In this document: one piece after another, positions 34,451-42,468 of the stretch | Layout: every line of letters begins with the position of its first letter | How positions within the stretch are numbered: position 1 is the first letter of the stretch | Assembly (NCBI RefSeq): GCF_900113805.1 | Contig: NZ_FOQT01000001.1 | Location: 558,001 to 622,000 of the forward strand | DNA from: Halpernia frigidisoli | GTDB lineage: Bacteria > Bacteroidota > Bacteroidia > Flavobacteriales > Weeksellaceae | Direction: 5' to 3' | DNA length: 64,000 nucleotides | Notes under the pieces: generated by a model | The model's input: only the letters and a program-made list of their open reading frames with translations | Databases searched by the model: none | Told to the model about the DNA's origin: nothing | Translations under genes and position numbers: made by a program

Positions 34451-34462
34451 TTACAAATGTAA
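34451..34462. promoter_or_regulatory. TTACAAATGTAA palindrome upstream of the M14 gene
   Basis: Identical in all 12 bases to the site upstream of the XRE regulator; it lies 54 nt before the M14 start codon and about 27 nt upstream of its -7 box. Confidence 0.5.
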
Positions 34463-34488
34463 TAATATGAATTTTGCAATTTTTATAT

Positions 34489-34496
34489 TATTTTTG
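34489..34496 (+). promoter_or_regulatory. Candidate -7 box of the M14 gene
   Basis: TATTTTTG fits TAnnTTTG, 20 nt before the start codon. The upstream TTTTG at 34471-34475 is too close for a standard -33 box. Confidence 0.35.
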
Positions 34497-34515
34497 AATA
34501 TTGTAAATTAAGAAA

Positions 34516-35619
34516 ATGAACCACGACTTTAAATACCAAAAAAATCCTGATTTCCCACAGCGCTATATTTCGCCTCAAAAATTATTTAATTGGCTACAGA
34601 AGAATTATGTGGCATTACTAACAGAGATTGGGAAATCAACTTTTGGTCAACCAATTTTTAAATTTTCTTTTGGATCAGGAATTATCAAAGTTGCAGCGTG
34701 GTCTCAAATGCACGGAAATGAATCGACCGCCACACTTTCGATGCTCGATTTTCTTTATTCTTTTGAAAGTGATTTGGCATTAAAACAGACGTTAGAAAAA
34801 TCAATTACACTTGATTTTGTCTTTATGCTAAATCCTGATGGAAGTGAAAAATGGACGCGAAGAAATACGATGGATATTGATCTAAACCGAGATTACAATC
34901 AGGAAGAAAGTGTTGAAATTAAACTTCTGAAAAATTTAATTAGTAATGGAAACTATGATTATGCATTAAATCTTCATGATCAAAGAACCATTTTTACAAC
35001 TGATGGCGTAAATCCGGCGACGCTTTCTTTTCTGTCACCGTCTGAAAATGAGGAACGCGAAGTGACAGAAAATCGTAAAAAAAGTATGGCAATTATTGCA
35101 TACATTTTTGAAAATTTAAACAAAAAACTACCAAACCAAATTGGACGTTACTCCGATGAATTTTATCCAAATTCTGTCGGGGATAATTTAATGAAAGCAG
35201 GAATACCAACAATTTTATTTGAAGGGGGACATTTTCAAAATGACTATTTAAGGCAGGAAACTAGAAAATTTTACACTGAAGCTTTTTACTTTGCAATTCT
35301 TGGAATTATTAATTTAAATGGCTCCACAAATAATTTTGAAAATTATTTTGAAATTCCTGAAAATAGGGAAACACATTTTGATGTGATCTACAGAAATGTA
35401 ACATTAAATACAGATTTTCCCTGCATTTTAGATGTTGCAGTTCAGTTTAGAGAAGATTATTCAGGCGGAGATGAAATTATTTTCACGCCGATTGTAGTCG
35501 AAGTGGGCGATGTTGGCAAAAAGAAAGGTTGGAAAGAAATTGATTGCACTGGAAAGTTTTTTAAATGCGAAAAAAAATACCCGAAGCTTAATGAAGTTCA
35601 AAACTTTGAGATTGTATAA
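34516..35619 (+). CDS. M14-family zinc carboxypeptidase-like protein
   Basis: 367 residues, no signal peptide, so probably cytoplasmic. The zinc site is HGNE (H66, E69) with the third ligand H154 in LNLHDQ; the substrate-binding pair N124-R125 is in DLNRDY. LFEGGHFQ near residue 240 carries the catalytic Glu position. M14 enzymes of this group deacylate or trim peptide or amino-acid conjugates; the exact substrate is unknown. Divergent from terC with a shared 348-nt regulatory gap. Confidence 0.85.
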   Translation: MNHDFKYQKNPDFPQRYISPQKLFNWLQKNYVALLTEIGKSTFGQPIFKFSFGSGIIKVAAWSQMHGNESTATLSMLDFLYSFESDLALKQTLEKSITLDFVFMLNPDGSEKWTRRNTMDIDLNRDYNQEESVEIKLLKNLISNGNYDYALNLHDQRTIFTTDGVNPATLSFLSPSENEEREVTENRKKSMAIIAYIFENLNKKLPNQIGRYSDEFYPNSVGDNLMKAGIPTILFEGGHFQNDYLRQETRKFYTEAFYFAILGIINLNGSTNNFENYFEIPENRETHFDVIYRNVTLNTDFPCILDVAVQFREDYSGGDEIIFTPIVVEVGDVGKKKGWKEIDCTGKFFKCEKKYPKLNEVQNFEIV

Positions 35620-35741
35620 AGCTAAGATTTAAGATTTAAAAACTAATAAGCAACGTTTAATAGATTTTAAACCAATCATAAAATATATTAAAATTACTTT
35701 TTAAAGGTAAAAAAATGAAGTTAAATTTCTATTTTTGCGGC

Positions 35742-37307
35742 ATGTCGAAACAGTATTTTAGATTCCTTATTTTTAGTTTATTCCTTCTGATAATTTCTTG
35801 CGCAACAAAAAAACCGGTCGTAAAACCTGTTAAAAAAGTAGCAAAAGTAGAAGTAAAGATTCAGCCAAAATTACCAGATGCAGTAAAAGAAGCTGCTTTA
35901 ATTTTACCCGAAGTGCCTCGCGAATTCCGTGCCGCCTGGGTTGCCACCGTTGCAAATATAAATTGGCCTTCAAGAAATGATTTGCCGACGGACCAACAAA
36001 AAGCAGAAGCCATTCAACTTTTAGATCTTTTAAAGGATAATAACTTTAATGCCGTTATTTTTCAGGCAAGACCATCTTCGGACGCTTTATATAATAGTAA
36101 ACTCGAACCTTGGTCTTATTTTTTAAGTGGTGAAACCGGAAAAGCACCAAATCCATATTATGATCCGCTGGAATTTTGGATCGCAGAAGCTCATAAAAGA
36201 GGTCTGGAACTTCACGTTTGGCTAAATCCTTTTCGTGCTTATCACACAACTGGCGGCAAAATTAACTCAGAATCAATGGTTAATAAAATGTCAGAAGATG
36301 TTGTAAGATTAAAAAACGGTACTTACTGGATGGATCCGTCCAGTGAAAATACCCAAAATCACGTTTCTGAAGTGGTTAAAGATCTTGTTGCGAGATATGA
36401 TATTGATGGAATTCACTTTGACGATTATTTTTATCCTTATAAAGAATACAATTCTGGCAGAGATTTTCCGGACACAAAATCCTGGAATAATTATTTGCAA
36501 ACTGGTGGAAATTTAGCAAAAGCAGATTGGCGCAGAGCAAATGTCAATAAATTTGTGAAAAGAATTTACGATGAAATAAAACTTCAGAAAAACGACGTGA
36601 AGTTTGGCATCAGTCCTTTTGGCATTTGGAAACCCGGTTTTCCCGCAGAAATTGAAGGTTCTTCACAATATGATGAACTTTTTGCAGATGCAAAATTATG
36701 GCTCAACCAAGGTTGGGTTGATTATTTTTCCCCGCAATTATATTGGCCTACAAATTCTCAAAAGCAAAATTTTAACTCTCTTCTAAATTGGTGGAAATCT
36801 GAAAATACAAAAAACCGCCACCTTTGGCCAGGTTTAAATACGGTTGAAGTAAAATCTTACGACAAACCAACAGAAATTGTAAACGAGATAAATTCAATTA
36901 GAACTACTTTACCAAACAGCAAAGGCGAAATTCATTATAGCATTGCTGGTTTATCTAAAAGTTCAGCAATGACTTTTGCTTTAAAAAACGGGCCCTATAA
37001 AGAGAAAGCATTAGTGCCGGAAACGTCTTGGTTAAAAACTGAATTGCTTAAAAAACCTGAAATTACTATTATCAATAACCAATCAAATATTTTGGTTAAA
37101 TGGACTTCAACGGATTTAAAAAACGTTCGGGAATGGCTTCTATACACAAAATACGGTGAAAATTGGACAGTTGAGATTTTAACACCGGATGTTTTATTTA
37201 AAAATTTAGAGCAAAATAAATTAGGCAAAAAATTAAATGCTGTCGCTTTAAAATCTGTTGGAAAACTCGGAAATGAAAGCGAATACGATTCTGATATTAT
37301 AAAATAA
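35742..37307 (+). CDS. GH10-like (GHL10, YngK-type) glycosidase lipoprotein
   Basis: 521 residues from the ATG at 35742; the upstream ATG at 35715 is less likely because only the later start gives a normal lipoprotein signal (FLIFSLFLLIISC, lipid Cys near 20) and because TATTTTTG (35730-35737), a -7 box, lies between the two. The catalytic barrel follows: REFRAAWVATVANINWPS, IFQARPSSDALYNS, LHVWLNPFRAYHTTGG and IHFDDYFYPY, all hallmarks of the GHL10/DUF187 family. A C-terminal beta-sandwich domain is present. Role: probably outer-membrane anchored hydrolysis of peptidoglycan-related or other glycans. Confidence 0.87.
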   Translation: MSKQYFRFLIFSLFLLIISCATKKPVVKPVKKVAKVEVKIQPKLPDAVKEAALILPEVPREFRAAWVATVANINWPSRNDLPTDQQKAEAIQLLDLLKDNNFNAVIFQARPSSDALYNSKLEPWSYFLSGETGKAPNPYYDPLEFWIAEAHKRGLELHVWLNPFRAYHTTGGKINSESMVNKMSEDVVRLKNGTYWMDPSSENTQNHVSEVVKDLVARYDIDGIHFDDYFYPYKEYNSGRDFPDTKSWNNYLQTGGNLAKADWRRANVNKFVKRIYDEIKLQKNDVKFGISPFGIWKPGFPAEIEGSSQYDELFADAKLWLNQGWVDYFSPQLYWPTNSQKQNFNSLLNWWKSENTKNRHLWPGLNTVEVKSYDKPTEIVNEINSIRTTLPNSKGEIHYSIAGLSKSSAMTFALKNGPYKEKALVPETSWLKTELLKKPEITIINNQSNILVKWTSTDLKNVREWLLYTKYGENWTVEILTPDVLFKNLEQNKLGKKLNAVALKSVGKLGNESEYDSDIIK

Positions 37308-37312
37308 GACTA

Positions 37313-37343
37313 TTTCTTTTCAGTGTTTAAAAACTTATCTTTG
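37313..37343 (+). promoter_or_regulatory. ychF: Candidate promoter of ychF
   Basis: TTTC (37313-37316), 19-nt spacer and TATCTTTG (37336-37343). The leader of about 105 nt contains an 8-bp inverted repeat (TTTAGAGT at 37355, ACTCTAAA at 37383) and AACCGTAAGGTT further on, so the 5' leader may be structured. Confidence 0.5.
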
Positions 37344-37454
37344 CACCCAATAATTTTAGAGTGAAAAGTTTTACTTATTAATACTCTAAATCTCAAATCT
37401 GAATTTATGAAACCGTAAGGTTACATAACTCCAATAAAATATAAAAATTCTGTT

Positions 37455-38546
37455 ATGAAATGTGGAATAGTCGGCTTACCAAACGTAGGCAAATCAACTT
37501 TATTTAATTGTCTTAGCAATGCAAAAGCACAATCTGCAAATTATCCTTTTTGCACAATAGAACCGAATGTAGGAACGGTTTCGGTGCCGGATCAAAGACT
37601 TTTTGAACTTGAAAAATTAGTAAATCCAGAACGCGTTTTACCTGCAGTTGTAGAAATTGTAGATATCGCGGGTTTGGTAAAAGGCGCAAGTAAAGGCGAA
37701 GGTTTGGGAAATCAGTTTTTGGCGACTATCAGAGAATGTGAAGCCATTATTCACGTTTTAAGATGTTTTGAAAATGACAACATTATCCACGTGGAAGGTT
37801 CTGTAGATCCTTTGCGCGACAAGGATATTATCGATATTGAATTGCAGTTGAAAGATGGCGAAGCATTAAACAAAGCCGTTGATAAAGCCAAAAAACACAT
37901 TAAATCCGGTAAAAAAGAAGATGTTTTAACTTATGAAATTTTAGTTAAATTAACTGCTTTTGTAGAGCAGGGAAACAACGCGAGAGAATTTCAAACTGAT
38001 GATTTTGGTCAAAAAATTATGAGTGAAGTTCAACTTTTGACTAATAAACCAATTCTTTACGTTTGCAACGTCGATGAAAATTCCATAAAAAATGGTAATC
38101 CCTGGATTTCCAAGATCGAGGAAATGGCGACAAAGGAAAAAGCAGAGGTTGTTGTTTTAGCCGCTCAAATTGAAGCCGATATCAATGAATTAGACACTTT
38201 CGAAGAACGCCAGATGTTTTTAGAAGAATTAGGATTAACAGAACCAGGAGTAAACCGTTTGATCAGAAAAGCCTACGATCTTTTAAAATTACAAACTTAT
38301 TTCACCGCCGGCGTAAAAGAAGTTCGCGCGTGGACGATTGAAAAAGGTTTTACCGCACCCCAAGCAGCAGGCGTCATTCACACCGATTTTGAAAAAGGAT
38401 TTATCCGCGCAGAAGTTATTAAATTTGATGATTATGTGAAATATGGTTCCGAAGCAAAAATAAAAGAAGCCGGAAAAATGGGCGTGGAAGGCAAAGAATA
38501 CGTCGTTCAAGATGGCGATATTATGCATTTTAGGTTTAATGTTTAA
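37455..38546 (+). CDS. ychF: YchF/OLA1 family P-loop NTPase
   Basis: 363 residues, exactly the family length. G1 loop GLPNVGKST at residues 7-15, then NYPFCTIEPN (switch I), DIAGLVKGASKGEG (G3 and switch II), and an altered G4 region (YVCNVDE rather than NKxD) that makes the family ATP-specific. The C-terminal TGS domain is recognised by TYFTAGVKEVRAWT and EGKEYVVQDGDIMHFRFNV. Ribosome-associated ATPase involved in stress and translation control. Single gene. Confidence 0.97.
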   Translation: MKCGIVGLPNVGKSTLFNCLSNAKAQSANYPFCTIEPNVGTVSVPDQRLFELEKLVNPERVLPAVVEIVDIAGLVKGASKGEGLGNQFLATIRECEAIIHVLRCFENDNIIHVEGSVDPLRDKDIIDIELQLKDGEALNKAVDKAKKHIKSGKKEDVLTYEILVKLTAFVEQGNNAREFQTDDFGQKIMSEVQLLTNKPILYVCNVDENSIKNGNPWISKIEEMATKEKAEVVVLAAQIEADINELDTFEERQMFLEELGLTEPGVNRLIRKAYDLLKLQTYFTAGVKEVRAWTIEKGFTAPQAAGVIHTDFEKGFIRAEVIKFDDYVKYGSEAKIKEAGKMGVEGKEYVVQDGDIMHFRFNV

Positions 38547-38572
38547 TGTCATTGTAAGGAACGAAGCAATCT
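38547..38572. repeat. Solo REP left arm
   Basis: TGTCATTGTAAGGAACGAAG and following bases match the left arm of the palindromes at 14924 and 15539 with two differences. It begins at the ychF stop codon. Confidence 0.75.
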
Positions 38573-38587
38573 GATTATTAATAATCT

Positions 38588-38671
38588 GGGCGCCAATTTC
38601 CGTCTTCCGTTCCCAATCTTTTTGTTCCGCTCTGCTACACAAAAAGGATTTCCACTCAAGCCGGGGCGCGA
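38588..38671 (-). ncRNA. Structured intergenic element, copy A (Flavo-1-like candidate)
   Basis: Read on the minus strand: GCGCC-CCGGC-TTGAGTGGAAATCC, a T-run/A-run stem with an internal loop (TTTTTGT / ACAAAAA), GATTGGGAACGG, then GGCGCCC. The outer stem GCGCC/GGCGC pairs exactly. It sits between the 3' ends of two convergent genes. I think it belongs to the Flavo-1 RNA type described for Flavobacteria, but this is from memory of the motif and needs a covariance search. Confidence 0.55.
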
Positions 38672-38705
38672 TTTAGTTTATAAAACAAAATTTTATTATA
38701 TTAAG

Positions 38706-38738
38706 AAAGCCATTTTCATCTTTTGAAAATGGTTTTTT
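38706..38738 (+). terminator. ychF: Rightward terminator
   Basis: CCATTTTCA, TCTT loop, TTGAAAATGG, then TTTTTTT. It may close the ychF transcript after the REP arm and element A, or serve as a shared stop between convergent genes. Confidence 0.75.
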
Positions 38739-38749
38739 TGTGAAATATT

Positions 38750-39904
38750 TCAAAAATTAATTTTCTGCAATTTTTCTATTGCAGCATCCAAAGTTTCTTT
38801 CTTTTTTGCAAAACAAAAACGAATTACTTTTTCATCTTTCCCGTCAGAATAAAATGCAGAATAGGGAATTGTGGCGACATTATTTTTGATGGTCAGTTCT
38901 GTGCAAAATTCTAAATCAGGTAAATTTGAAATTGACTCGTAACTTGCGGAAAGAAAATAAGTTCCCTCAGAATTTAGCAATGAAAATGGCGTTGTTTCTA
39001 ATCCATTTTTAAAGTAATCCCGCTTTTCCTCATAAAATTTAGAAACCTGTAAATAATTATTTTCATCTTTTAGAAACTCAGCAAGAGCGTATTGTGTCGG
39101 TGTATTGACGGAAAAAACATTGAACTGATGCACTTTTCTTATTTCTGCCATTATTTCTTTTGGCGCAATACAAAAACCGGTTTTCCAACCTGTGACATGA
39201 AATAATTTTCCGAAAGAACCGGCAACAATTGTTCTTTCTTTCAGTTCTGGAAACTGCAAAAATGTCAGGTGTTTTTTACTATCAAAAACAATACTTTCAT
39301 AAACTTCATCGCTTAAAATCAGAATGTTAGTATTTTTTGTAATTTCAATCAGTGCGGAAATATCTTGTATTGTTAAAACTTTTCCTGTCGGATTATTTGG
39401 ATTGTTGATGATGATCATTTTTGTTTTTAAATTCACCAAAGATTTCACAAAATCCCAATCAATTGTAAAGTCTGGAAAATTCAGTTGTACCGTTCTTACT
39501 TTTCCTCCGAACAATTTCACTGTTGGTTCATAACAATCATAAGCCGGTTCAAAAAGTATGACTTCATCATCTTTTTCAATAAAAGTCGCAATTGTGCTAA
39601 AAATCGCTTCAGTTCCGCCTGCTGTAATCGTTATTTCTGAATTTGGATCAAAATCAACATTTGCTGTTTTTTTATATTTATTTAAAATTTCAACTCTTAA
39701 ATTTTCCACGCCTATCATCGGCGCATATTGGTTGAAACCTTTTCTTATAAAGTGATCAACCAAATTTGAAAGATCTTTATTAACTTCAAAATCAGGAAAA
39801 CCTTGTGATAAATTAATTGCATTTTCCTTTTGGGCAAGAAGTGACATTTGCGTGAAAATTGTGGTTTTTACATCCGGTAGTTTGGATGTTGGCAAGTTTA
39901 TCAT
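38750..39904 (-). CDS. PLP-dependent class I/II aminotransferase (methionine/kynurenine aminotransferase-like)
   Basis: 384 residues. Fold type I signatures in order: NLSQGFPDFE at the substrate entry, NQYAPMIGVENLR, GGTEAIFSTIATF (phosphate loop), NNPNNPTGK, LSDEVYE, and the PLP lysine in SFGKLFHVTGWKTGF. The YbdL/CCBL-type start is typical for enzymes that transaminate methionine or aromatic amino acids with broad 2-oxo acid acceptors. I expect a role in methionine recycling, not proven. Single gene, convergent with ychF. Confidence 0.9.
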   Translation of the reverse strand: MINLPTSKLPDVKTTIFTQMSLLAQKENAINLSQGFPDFEVNKDLSNLVDHFIRKGFNQYAPMIGVENLRVEILNKYKKTANVDFDPNSEITITAGGTEAIFSTIATFIEKDDEVILFEPAYDCYEPTVKLFGGKVRTVQLNFPDFTIDWDFVKSLVNLKTKMIIINNPNNPTGKVLTIQDISALIEITKNTNILILSDEVYESIVFDSKKHLTFLQFPELKERTIVAGSFGKLFHVTGWKTGFCIAPKEIMAEIRKVHQFNVFSVNTPTQYALAEFLKDENNYLQVSKFYEEKRDYFKNGLETTPFSLLNSEGTYFLSASYESISNLPDLEFCTELTIKNNVATIPYSAFYSDGKDEKVIRFCFAKKKETLDAAIEKLQKINF

Positions 39905-40028
39905 TTGCAGAACTTATTTAAATTAAATATAAAAATTAACGCTGTAAATTTATTTTCTTTTACTTTATAAAACTACACTTGCTACAATTTATATCGAAAT
40001 TAAATTTAAAAAATTAAAATCAATTTCA

Positions 40029-40036
40029 TATTTTTG
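40029..40036 (+). promoter_or_regulatory. parE: Candidate -7 box of the parE operon
   Basis: TATTTTTG fits TAnnTTTG with TTTA 20 nt upstream (40005-40008). The start codon chosen for parE is 49 nt further on. Confidence 0.45.
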
Positions 40037-40084
40037 TAAGAATCTGAATTGTTAGATTTAAATAAAATTTTCTTAAAAAAATTA

Positions 40085-41968
40085 ATGAACGAAAATATAG
40101 AACCGCAATATACCGAAGACAACATACGGTCACTTGAATGGCAGGAACACATCCGAATTCGTCCCGGAATGTATATCGGGAAATTGGGCGACGGTTCTTC
40201 TGCAGACGATGGTATTTATATTTTGATCAAAGAAATCATTGATAATTCTATCGATGAATTCGTTATGAAATCGGGTAAAAGGATCGATATTAAATTAGAC
40301 GAAGGAAAAATTAGTATTCGGGATTATGGTCGCGGAATTCCTTTGGGAAAAGTTGTTGACGCCGTTTCAAAAATGAATACCGGTGGAAAATACGATTCGA
40401 AAGCCTTCAAAAAATCGGTTGGTTTAAATGGAGTAGGAACGAAAGCCGTAAATGCACTTTCAGATTATTTTCGTGTAAGATCAATTCGTGAAGGTCAATT
40501 AAAAATTGCAGAATTTTCTAAAGGTTTAATTACGGAAGATTCAACAATTACTGAAACAACAGAGAAAAACGGAACAGAAACCACATTTCGTCCGGACGGT
40601 ACAATTTTTACGCATTTCAAATTTCGAAAGGAATATATTGAGAAAATGCTTAAAAATTATGCGTATCTCAATCCGGGTTTAAAACTTTATTTTAATGGTG
40701 AAGTTTTTTACAGTGAAAACGGTTTAAAAGATCTTTTGACAGAAGAATTGGAAGAAGAAACGCTTTATCCAATCATTCATTTAAAGGAAGAAGATATTGA
40801 AGTTGCCATAACACATTCTGATAAATCGCAATCTGAAACTTATTTTTCTTTTGTAAACGGACAAAATACAACGCAAGGTGGAACGCATTTAAATGCTTTC
40901 AGAGAAGCGTATGTAAAAACTATTCGCGAATTTTTCAACAAAAATTTTGAAGCGGCAGATATTAGAAAATCTATTATCGCGGCAGTTGCGGTAAAAGTCG
41001 TAGAACCGGTTTTTGAATCACAGACCAAAACAAAATTAGGTTCCAACGAAATGGAACCGGGAAAGCAAACGGTTCGAACTTTCGTGATCGATTTTATGAA
41101 GTCTAAACTGGATAATTTTTTACATAAAAATCCGGAAGTTGCAGACGCAATCCAACGGAAAATTATGATTTCCGAGCGCGAAAGAAAAGAACTTTCAGGA
41201 ATCCAAAAATTAGCACGTGAAAGAGCGAAAAAAGTATCGCTTCACAATAAAAAATTGCGCGATTGCCGTCAACATTACAGCGATCAGAAAGCCTTAAGAA
41301 AATCTGAAAGCACGATTTTTATTACCGAAGGAGATTCTGCATCTGGCTCAATAACAAAGTCGCGTGATGTAGAAACGCAAGCCGTTTTTAGTCTTAAAGG
41401 AAAACCTTTAAATTGCTACGGAATGACTAAAAAAGTGGTTTATGAAAATGAGGAATTTAATTTGTTGCAAGCCGCTTTAAATATTGAAAATAGTTTAGAA
41501 GATCTGCGTTACAACCAAGTCGTAATAGCAACTGATGCCGATGTCGATGGAATGCATATTCGTTTACTTTTAATTACTTTTTTTCTACAATTTTTCCCGG
41601 ATTTAATTAAAAACGGACATCTTTATATTTTATCTACGCCACTTTTTAGAGTTAGAAATAAGAAGGAAACCAGATATTGTTATACAGAAGAAGAAAGGTT
41701 GAAAGCGCTTAATGACTTAGGAAAAAATCCAGAAATTACTAGATTTAAAGGTTTAGGAGAGATTTCGCCGGATGAATTTAAACATTTTATAGGCAAAGAT
41801 ATTCGCTTGGAACCCGTTGTTTTAGGAAAAGATACCACGATAGAAAATTTATTGGAATTTTATATGGGAAAAAACACGCCAGACCGTCAGGTTTTTATTC
41901 TTGAAAATTTGGTTGTAGAGGAAAATTTACTGGATCCCAAACAAAATATGCAAACTGCCGAAGCATAA
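40085..41968 (+). CDS. parE: DNA topoisomerase IV subunit B
   Basis: 627 residues from the ATG at 40085; I chose this over the ATG at 40049 because [15 protein letters not shown] is the normal start and the upstream addition lies within 13-19 bases of the -7 box. ATPase part: [17 protein letters not shown] and [34 protein letters not shown] and DADVDGMHI. Length and lack of a large insertion fit ParE rather than GyrB. Together with the A subunit it decatenates chromosomes. A small membrane protein gene starts 8 nt downstream and then parC. Confidence 0.93.
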   Translation: MNENIEPQYTEDNIRSLEWQEHIRIRPGMYIGKLGDGSSADDGIYILIKEIIDNSIDEFVMKSGKRIDIKLDEGKISIRDYGRGIPLGKVVDAVSKMNTGGKYDSKAFKKSVGLNGVGTKAVNALSDYFRVRSIREGQLKIAEFSKGLITEDSTITETTEKNGTETTFRPDGTIFTHFKFRKEYIEKMLKNYAYLNPGLKLYFNGEVFYSENGLKDLLTEELEEETLYPIIHLKEEDIEVAITHSDKSQSETYFSFVNGQNTTQGGTHLNAFREAYVKTIREFFNKNFEAADIRKSIIAAVAVKVVEPVFESQTKTKLGSNEMEPGKQTVRTFVIDFMKSKLDNFLHKNPEVADAIQRKIMISERERKELSGIQKLARERAKKVSLHNKKLRDCRQHYSDQKALRKSESTIFITEGDSASGSITKSRDVETQAVFSLKGKPLNCYGMTKKVVYENEEFNLLQAALNIENSLEDLRYNQVVIATDADVDGMHIRLLLITFFLQFFPDLIKNGHLYILSTPLFRVRNKKETRYCYTEEERLKALNDLGKNPEITRFKGLGEISPDEFKHFIGKDIRLEPVVLGKDTTIENLLEFYMGKNTPDRQVFILENLVVEENLLDPKQNMQTAEA

Positions 41969-41976
41969 TTTTTCAG

Positions 41977-42468
41977 ATGAGACTAAGCAATAAATCAAAA
42001 GTTCCGCTTTACAACTTTTATCTTACAGTAATTAATTTGCTCTTATTTGCGGGTATTATAGCTTTTTTACTGGAAATTTTGAGGTTTAATATTTTGGGAA
42101 ATGAGCAGTATTTATTGCTGATCGTTCCAGTTCTCTTATTAGCAATTTTTATTTTAAGAGGTAAGCAGATCTTTGAATATGACAGTGATGGGGAAGCGAT
42201 CAATTTTAAAAACAGAAATATTTTTCCGTTATTTTATAAAAATGTCAGTGACGAATTTCCAAAATATAAAGTGATAAAATACGAGGTCAAAGATTTGATT
42301 GTTTTAAAAAGATTATATCTTACGATCTCAAGCAAAAAGAAAAATTTTATTATTCTAAAATATGACATTTCCTATCTTACAAAAAAGGAACTAAACGACT
42401 TAAAATTTTCTTTAAATAAAGTGATAAAAAATAACCGTGAAAAGGAAAAACTTCAATTAACGCAATGA
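41977..42468 (+). CDS. Small membrane protein between parE and parC
   Basis: 163 residues. Two hydrophobic segments in the first 60 residues (YNFYLTVINLLLFAGIIAFLLEI and YLLLIVPVLLLAIFIL), then a soluble domain of strands (QIFEYDSDGEAINFKNRN, YKVIKYEVKDLIVLKRLYLTIS) that resembles a PH-like fold of bacterial membrane proteins. Basic C-terminus. It begins 8 nt after parE and overlaps parC by 4 nt (ATGA), so it is co-translated with the topoisomerase genes. I do not know a named function. Confidence 0.7.
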   Translation: MRLSNKSKVPLYNFYLTVINLLLFAGIIAFLLEILRFNILGNEQYLLLIVPVLLLAIFILRGKQIFEYDSDGEAINFKNRNIFPLFYKNVSDEFPKYKVIKYEVKDLIVLKRLYLTISSKKKNFIILKYDISYLTKKELNDLKFSLNKVIKNNREKEKLQLTQ

